From Candidatus Poseidonia sp. (GTDB lineage Archaea > Thermoplasmatota > Poseidoniia > Poseidoniales > Poseidoniaceae): a DNA stretch of 9,509 nt. The DNA lies in contig JALRLQ010000057.1 of NCBI GenBank assembly GCA_023254365.1, positions 1 through 9,509 of the forward strand, given 5' to 3'. Shown one piece after another: positions 6,322 to 9,509 of the stretch. The position numbers and the translations under genes were made by a program. The notes beneath the pieces were generated by a model. That model did no database searches. It was not told where the DNA came from and saw only the letters and a program-made list of their open reading frames with translations. How positions within the stretch are numbered: position 1 is the stretch's first letter; the number at the start of each line of letters is the position of its first letter.

Positions 6322-6965
6322 CAAACATCCCTCCTTCGGTTCAACACACGAATGCCCAATTCATCGGCTCGTGAGTAAATGGTTTCTCGCTTGCGTCCAC
6401 CGACGGTGCCGCCAACACGGGCTGCTTCCGTCTCGGGGTCGATGGCCTCGAGGTCCGCCACGTTGTGGACCATCACTTCTCGGAATCCCGAGGGGTGGAG
6501 GAATCGAGCAGCAGCCACCTTTCCGTGGCCGATGCGCACAAGGGAGCCTCGGTACTTGAAATTGCGTCGTTGCTTGTTGTCCATACCGTGAGGAGCACGC
6601 CATCCTGAGCGAGACAATCGCTTGTAGCGGAACCATTCGGTTCGGCGGAACGAAGGCGTCTTCTTCTTTTGAGCTGCACGAAGAGCGAGGGCTTCCTTCA
6701 TTTCTTCATCGAGAACGGGCTTTTGCTTCACCATGTAGACGTCTTCGCCGTCATCGTCCCAGTCATCGTCGTCCCAACTGTCGCCCTCGTCGTCGATGTC
6801 AGCCTCCACAGGGGCTTCTTCTTCGACAACAGGTTCGTCGTTGCCACCGGCCGCCTCTTGGAGACGGGCGACGAGGTCGGACTTCTTGCCTGAAACGGGC
6901 AAGTCTTGTTCTTTGAGCAACTCTTTGAGTTGCGCAACGGTCATTGAATCGTAATCTTCTGCCAT
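6321..6965 (-). CDS. rpl32e: Large-subunit ribosomal protein L32e (eL32) with N-terminal SAP-like domain
   Basis: The C-terminal half (about 103-214) is a standard L32e, a 50S protein specific to archaea and eukaryotes. It contains FRRTEWFRYKRLSRSGWR, DNKQRRNFKYRG, ARFLHPSGFREVMVHNVADL and DPETEAARVGGTVGGRKR. It is preceded by about 100 extra residues. Residues 8-37 match the SAP helix-turn-helix pattern (MTVAQLKELLKEQDLPVSG then KKSDLVARL), a nucleic-acid-binding fold. Residues 43-75 are a very acidic linker with two Trp between Asp runs (SWDDDDWDDDGED). The ATG at 6965 is chosen because GGAG at 6977-6974 gives an 8-nt spacer; GTG 6974 and ATG 6971 lie too close to it. The gene begins 5 nt after the L6 stop. 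Confidence 0.96.
   Translation of the reverse strand: MAEDYDSMTVAQLKELLKEQDLPVSGKKSDLVARLQEAAGGNDEPVVEEEAPVEADIDDEGDSWDDDDWDDDGEDVYMVKQKPVLDEEMKEALALRAAQKKKTPSFRRTEWFRYKRLSRSGWRAPHGMDNKQRRNFKYRGSLVRIGHGKVAAARFLHPSGFREVMVHNVADLEAIDPETEAARVGGTVGGRKRETIYSRADELGIRVLNRRRDV
6855..6944 (-). other. SAP-like domain coding segment within rpl32e
   Basis: The encoded residues 8-37 follow the SAP pattern of two amphipathic helices: LKELL, then a turn with LPVSGKKSDL, then VARLQEA. The spacing of leucines, the conserved glycine and the basic KK before the second helix all agree with the family. SAP domains bind DNA or RNA. Whether this one binds rRNA during assembly, DNA, or something else cannot be seen from the sequence. 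Confidence 0.75.
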
Positions 6966-6970
6966 TTCCA

Positions 6971-7513
6971 TCACTCCTTGCTCAGCAGGTAAATCCCATC
7001 CTGGAAGACTCGGCGGTCTCGCTTCTTCACGGTCGTGCAGCGCTCAATGTTGGCGGCGGTTTGACCGACCGATTCCTTGTCGATGCCGGAAACGGTGATC
7101 TCGACCTTGTTGGACACCTTGACATCCACATTTTGCAGAATCTCAGCGGTGCGAGGAACACGTTCTCCGAAGTAGTTGTTGACGGTGAAGGTGTTGCCGT
7201 TCACGGCCAACGTCATCGGGAAGTGAGAGTAGAACGCCTTCAGGTTGTAGGTGAATCCTTCACTCACGCCCTTGACCATGTTGTTCAGGTGGGCGTTCCA
7301 GGTGCCGGCCATCGCTCGTTGCTTTCGACGAGGGAGATCAACTCGGACGACAAGACCCGAGCCATCTTGGAACAACTGGACATAGCTGCTTTGGAACGTA
7401 CGGCTGAGAGAACCTTTCGGCCCGGTAATGGTCACGACGCCATCTTCGCTGATGGTGGCAGAGACACCTTCAGGGATGGTTACGATGTGTTCGATTCTGT
7501 CGAGTTTTACCAT
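6971..7513 (-). CDS. rpl6: Large-subunit ribosomal protein L6 (uL6)
   Basis: L6 sits near the factor-binding site and contacts the sarcin-ricin loop region of 23S rRNA. The 180-residue product has the two tandem L6 domains. The first includes VTIPEGVSATISEDGVVTITGPKG (11-34). The second has FPMTLAVNGNTFTVNNYFGER (about 98-118), and the archaeal ending is VKKRDRRVFQDGIYLLSKE. I chose the ATG at 7513 (MVKLDRIEH), which has TGAGGTGA at 7526-7519 overlapping the S8 stop. An upstream in-frame start at 7573 would run back through S8 and adds unrelated residues. The gap to S8 is 10 nt. Confidence 0.97.
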   Translation of the reverse strand: MVKLDRIEHIVTIPEGVSATISEDGVVTITGPKGSLSRTFQSSYVQLFQDGSGLVVRVDLPRRKQRAMAGTWNAHLNNMVKGVSEGFTYNLKAFYSHFPMTLAVNGNTFTVNNYFGERVPRTAEILQNVDVKVSNKVEITVSGIDKESVGQTAANIERCTTVKKRDRRVFQDGIYLLSKE

Positions 7514-7523
7514 GTTTTTCACC

Positions 7524-7913
7524 TCAGTACACGTAGGCCAGCAGTTTGCCGCCAATTCGAGCGTCCTTCGCATCGTAGTGATGCATCACGCCAGAGTTGG
7601 TCGTCAAGATGAGAAGACCGAAGTCACGGGCGGGAAGGTATCGACTCTCCCACTTCTCGTATTCTTGGCGACGGACGCTGTGGCGAGGCTTGACCGTACC
7701 ACAGCGGTTGATAGTTCCACGCAGTTCGACAACGAAGGCATCGCCGCGGCCGTTCTCGACTCGCTCGATCTCGCCGACGTAGCCGGAGGTCTGCATGATG
7801 TTCAGCACGTTTCCGAGCAACTTGGAAGCAGGCGTCAACTCGACGCTGAATTTTCCAGCTTGTTCGGCGTTGTAGATTTTGACAAGAGCGTCATTCAATG
7901 GATCAAATTGCAT
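7524..7913 (-). CDS. rps8: Small-subunit ribosomal protein S8 (uS8)
   Basis: S8 is a primary 16S rRNA-binding protein of the 30S platform. In bacteria it also represses the spc operon; a similar role here is possible but not shown. The 129-residue product has the N-terminal domain (DPLNDALVKIYNAEQAGK, LLGNVLNIMQTSGYVGEIE). Its C-terminal domain has INRCGTVKPRHSVRR, YLPARDFGLLILTTNSGVMHH and the archaeal end ARIGGKLLAYVY. The length is normal. The ATG at 7913 has GGAGGGG at 7926-7920, overlapping the S14 stop region, with 13 nt between the genes. Confidence 0.97.
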   Translation of the reverse strand: MQFDPLNDALVKIYNAEQAGKFSVELTPASKLLGNVLNIMQTSGYVGEIERVENGRGDAFVVELRGTINRCGTVKPRHSVRRQEYEKWESRYLPARDFGLLILTTNSGVMHHYDAKDARIGGKLLAYVY

Positions 7914-7926
7914 TCTTCACCCCTCC

Positions 7927-8079
7927 TCAATTCATTTTCTTGAAACCGATTTCCGGTCCGACATCCCTGAAGCATTGTCGGCACAAGCGCAGTCCGTGAC
8001 GTCGAATCATGCCTCGCTTGCGGTTGCAGCGTCGGCATCCAACGGTTCGGCCAATACGTATTCCATGATCTCGTGCCAT
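7927..8079 (-). CDS. rps14: Small-subunit ribosomal protein S14, zinc-binding type (uS14)
   Basis: This short gene encodes 50 residues beginning [18 protein letters not shown]. It carries two CxxC pairs, C15-x2-C18 and C33-x2-C36 (LCRQC), the zinc ribbon of zinc-type S14. The ending [13 protein letters not shown] matches the archaeal family, where FREVAEKLGFKKY-like ends are usual. S14 is part of the 30S head near the A site. GGAGGAG at 8091-8085, inside the last codons of L5, gives a 5-nt spacer, and only 2 nt separate the L5 stop from this start. Position between L5 and S8 is conserved in spc operons. Confidence 0.97.
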   Translation of the reverse strand: MARDHGIRIGRTVGCRRCNRKRGMIRRHGLRLCRQCFRDVGPEIGFKKMN

Positions 8080-8081
8080 CT

Positions 8082-8609
8082 TTACTCCTCCAGAATGCTG
8101 ATGTTGAAGTTCTCAACGAACCACGCACGGGATTCTTCTGCCGTGACGCGGTGTTTCATACCGACCTTGCTCTTGGCACGTCGGCGACGGCTCACACGGT
8201 GGCCTGGTCGCTCCAGAACCACGGTGATGTCCATACCGAAGATACCGATGTCAGGGTCGTACTTTTGACCTGGGAAATCCGTGTAATCACGCACACCGAA
8301 CGACAAGTTGCCTTCTCGGTCGAAGTTCCATGCTGGAATCGTGTTTTCACGGCACTCAAAAGCGTTGGAAAGGAAGGTGTTGATCGAGGCTTGGTCACGC
8401 ATGGTGGCTTTGCACCCGATGGGGGCACCGATACGAACCTTGAGGTCACGGTTCTGAATGCGACCCAAGGTGCGCTGAGGCTTGACGCCGGTCACCATTT
8501 CAAGCACGTTCTCGGCGTTGACGAGGCGCTCGCCACCTTCGCCCACACCGATGTTCACGCACACCTTGGTGACGCGGAGTTGGTTCATGGGGTTCATGGC
8601 AGCACTCAT
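8082..8609 (-). CDS. rpl5: Large-subunit ribosomal protein L5 (uL5)
   Basis: L5 binds 5S rRNA and contacts the P-site tRNA from the central protuberance. The 175-residue product has the family's [20 protein letters not shown] (13-32), [13 protein letters not shown] (59-71) and [24 protein letters not shown] (104-127). After these come [11 protein letters not shown] and the archaeal ending. The ATG at 8609 overlaps the S4e stop in an ATGA junction and has GGAGGTGA at 8621-8614, a full match to the archaeal consensus. That makes it the better start than the ATG four codons later. Confidence 0.97.
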   Translation of the reverse strand: MSAAMNPMNQLRVTKVCVNIGVGEGGERLVNAENVLEMVTGVKPQRTLGRIQNRDLKVRIGAPIGCKATMRDQASINTFLSNAFECRENTIPAWNFDREGNLSFGVRDYTDFPGQKYDPDIGIFGMDITVVLERPGHRVSRRRRAKSKVGMKHRVTAEESRAWFVENFNISILEE

Positions 8610-9310
8610 TGGTTCACCTCCGTCAACGGAATGTCAGCATCGCCGATGGCGAACACATTGCGAGCCACCGTACCAAAGCCATCGAATTGAACTTCGTTGG
8701 GCATGCTCGAACGCTTTTCGACATACTCTTTGACATCAGCAGTGGAGCCCACGTGAGCACCACCGACGAGGTAGCAACGGGTTCCTTCACCAAAGCGGAT
8801 GTGTTCCAGAATCTTCTGGTCGGGCAGGTTCATCTTGAGAGAATCGCCCGTAGCATAGGCATCTTTCGAAGGGTCGTCGACCAAGAGGTTGCGACCGTCG
8901 TGGAGGTTGAGTTGGGTGCGGCCACCCTTGATGGTGGTCTTGCCTTCGATTCGGCAAATCTTCCAACCGGCTTCCTTGGCCGAGATTCGGCGGTATTGCA
9001 GGCGACCGTTGTGGTCGAGCACGCAACGGAAGTTGTCCTCCCCAACCGTCAAGACGTCCATGAGACCGACACTGCGACGGGTGTCCTTGACGACACGACC
9101 GTCAATCTTTGCAAGTTCATTGTGGAGGATGAAACGGACTTCACGGGCGGTCTTGGCCAGCCCGAGGACATCGCGAATCACCAACGTGATCGGCATACCG
9201 CGCTCGAGGGCGTGGGCGCCGGGTGAGGGTCGGGTCACCCACACGGAGGTCTTTCTTGGCAGAGGCCAGCTTCGGGGCATGGCCAAGCGCTTCAGATGGT
9301 TGCTGCTCAT
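8606..9310 (-). CDS. rps4e: Small-subunit ribosomal protein S4e (eS4)
   Basis: S4e is a 30S protein found in archaea and eukaryotes but not bacteria. The 234-residue product begins with the family signature HLKRLAMPRSWPLPRK (5-20) and WVTRPSPGAHALERGMP (24-40). It continues through an S4 RNA-binding domain (about 38-92), the central S4e domain (about 95-170) and a C-terminal KOW-like segment (about 174-208, GEGTRCYLVGGAHVG). I chose the ATG at 9310 because it gives the usual N-terminus and has AGGAG at 9324-9320, spacer 9 nt. An in-frame TTG at 9319 is inside the site's spacer. Only 5 nt separate it from the L24 stop. Confidence 0.97.
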   Translation of the reverse strand: MSSNHLKRLAMPRSWPLPRKTSVWVTRPSPGAHALERGMPITLVIRDVLGLAKTAREVRFILHNELAKIDGRVVKDTRRSVGLMDVLTVGEDNFRCVLDHNGRLQYRRISAKEAGWKICRIEGKTTIKGGRTQLNLHDGRNLLVDDPSKDAYATGDSLKMNLPDQKILEHIRFGEGTRCYLVGGAHVGSTADVKEYVEKRSSMPNEVQFDGFGTVARNVFAIGDADIPLTEVNQ

Positions 9311-9315
9311 ATCAT

Positions 9316-9509
9316 TCAACTCCTGTTACCAGTCAATTTGGCGATTCGCATGCGGTCGGACTCGTCAAGTTGAGTCACAACCACGTTCGAGGCATGCACT
9401 GGAACGGCCTCTTCCTTGTTGTCGGCCTTGCTGGCCTTGACACCTTCAATGTACAATCGACCCTTCTCGGCGTCGATGCGCAACACAGCCCCGGTCAAGG
9501 GGTCGTTAC
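9316..9509 (-). CDS. rpl24: Large-subunit ribosomal protein L24 (uL24), C-terminal part; start lies beyond the right edge
   Basis: The reading frame is open to the window edge, so the gene is cut at its 5' end. The visible 63 or so residues include NDPLTGAVLRIDAEKGRLYIEGV, the second half of the KOW motif with its hydrophobic continuation. They also include the archaeal segment PVHASNVVVTQLDESDRMRIAKL, where other archaea have HPSNVVITKLDL. L24 is one of the first proteins to bind 23S rRNA during 50S assembly. Its last codons (AGG AGT TGA) also form the Shine-Dalgarno site for S4e. The position before S4e is the standard archaeal order. Confidence 0.93.
   Translation of the reverse strand, partial: NDPLTGAVLRIDAEKGRLYIEGVKASKADNKEEAVPVHASNVVVTQLDESDRMRIAKLTGNRS

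Noticed and set aside
7514..7573. Upstream extension of L6 by 20 codons
   Set aside because: It would overlap the end of S8 by about 50 bases and adds residues unlike any L6 N-terminus. The ATG at 7513 has a strong Shine-Dalgarno site.
1..9509. CRISPR arrays, insertion sequences, tRNA genes, or toxin-antitoxin and defence genes
   Set aside because: No regular spaced repeats, terminal inverted repeats, transposase-like frames or tRNA-like cloverleaf segments were found by eye; the window is almost fully covered by housekeeping genes.

Overview
The window carries the distal part of an archaeal spc-type ribosomal protein operon. Every gene is on the minus strand, so transcription runs from high to low coordinates. 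The order is L24 (5' end cut by the window edge), S4e, L5, S14, S8, L6, L32e, L19e, L18, S5, L30, L15, SecY and an unrecognised two-helix membrane protein. After a non-coding stretch of about 320 bases come the first ~41 bases of a 16S rRNA gene, which runs off the left edge.

The presence of S4e, L32e, L19e and the long archaeal/eukaryotic form of L30, with Shine-Dalgarno sites of GGAGGTGA type, identifies an archaeon of euryarchaeal type. The moderate GC content, acidic additions to several proteins and a 16S gene next to ribosomal protein genes fit a mesophilic Thermoplasmatota lineage, most likely Marine Group II (Ca. Poseidoniales). That placement is an inference from gene content and style; no database search was run.

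Layout: 9509 to 3681 holds twelve ribosomal protein genes packed with overlaps of 1 to 4 nt or gaps of at most 13 nt. Several junctions have the form TGATG or ATGA, and most genes have a clear Shine-Dalgarno site inside the end of the previous gene. This indicates one polycistronic, translationally coupled mRNA. From 3657 to 1726 lies secY, whose product has an extra N-terminal part of about 145 residues with four predicted membrane helices ahead of the normal translocon body. From 1691 to 366 lies a 441-codon gene for a membrane protein of unknown function, in the place where many euryarchaea carry adenylate kinase. From 365 to 42 is the leader/promoter region of the 16S gene, AT-rich near the rRNA and containing a 20-nt-spaced direct repeat.

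Together the genes build the ribosome (large- and small-subunit proteins plus 16S rRNA) and the membrane channel that takes up nascent secreted and membrane proteins. The parts that do not match textbook archaeal families are the extended SecY, the unknown membrane protein behind it, and an L32e with an N-terminal SAP-like domain and a tryptophan-studded acidic linker.
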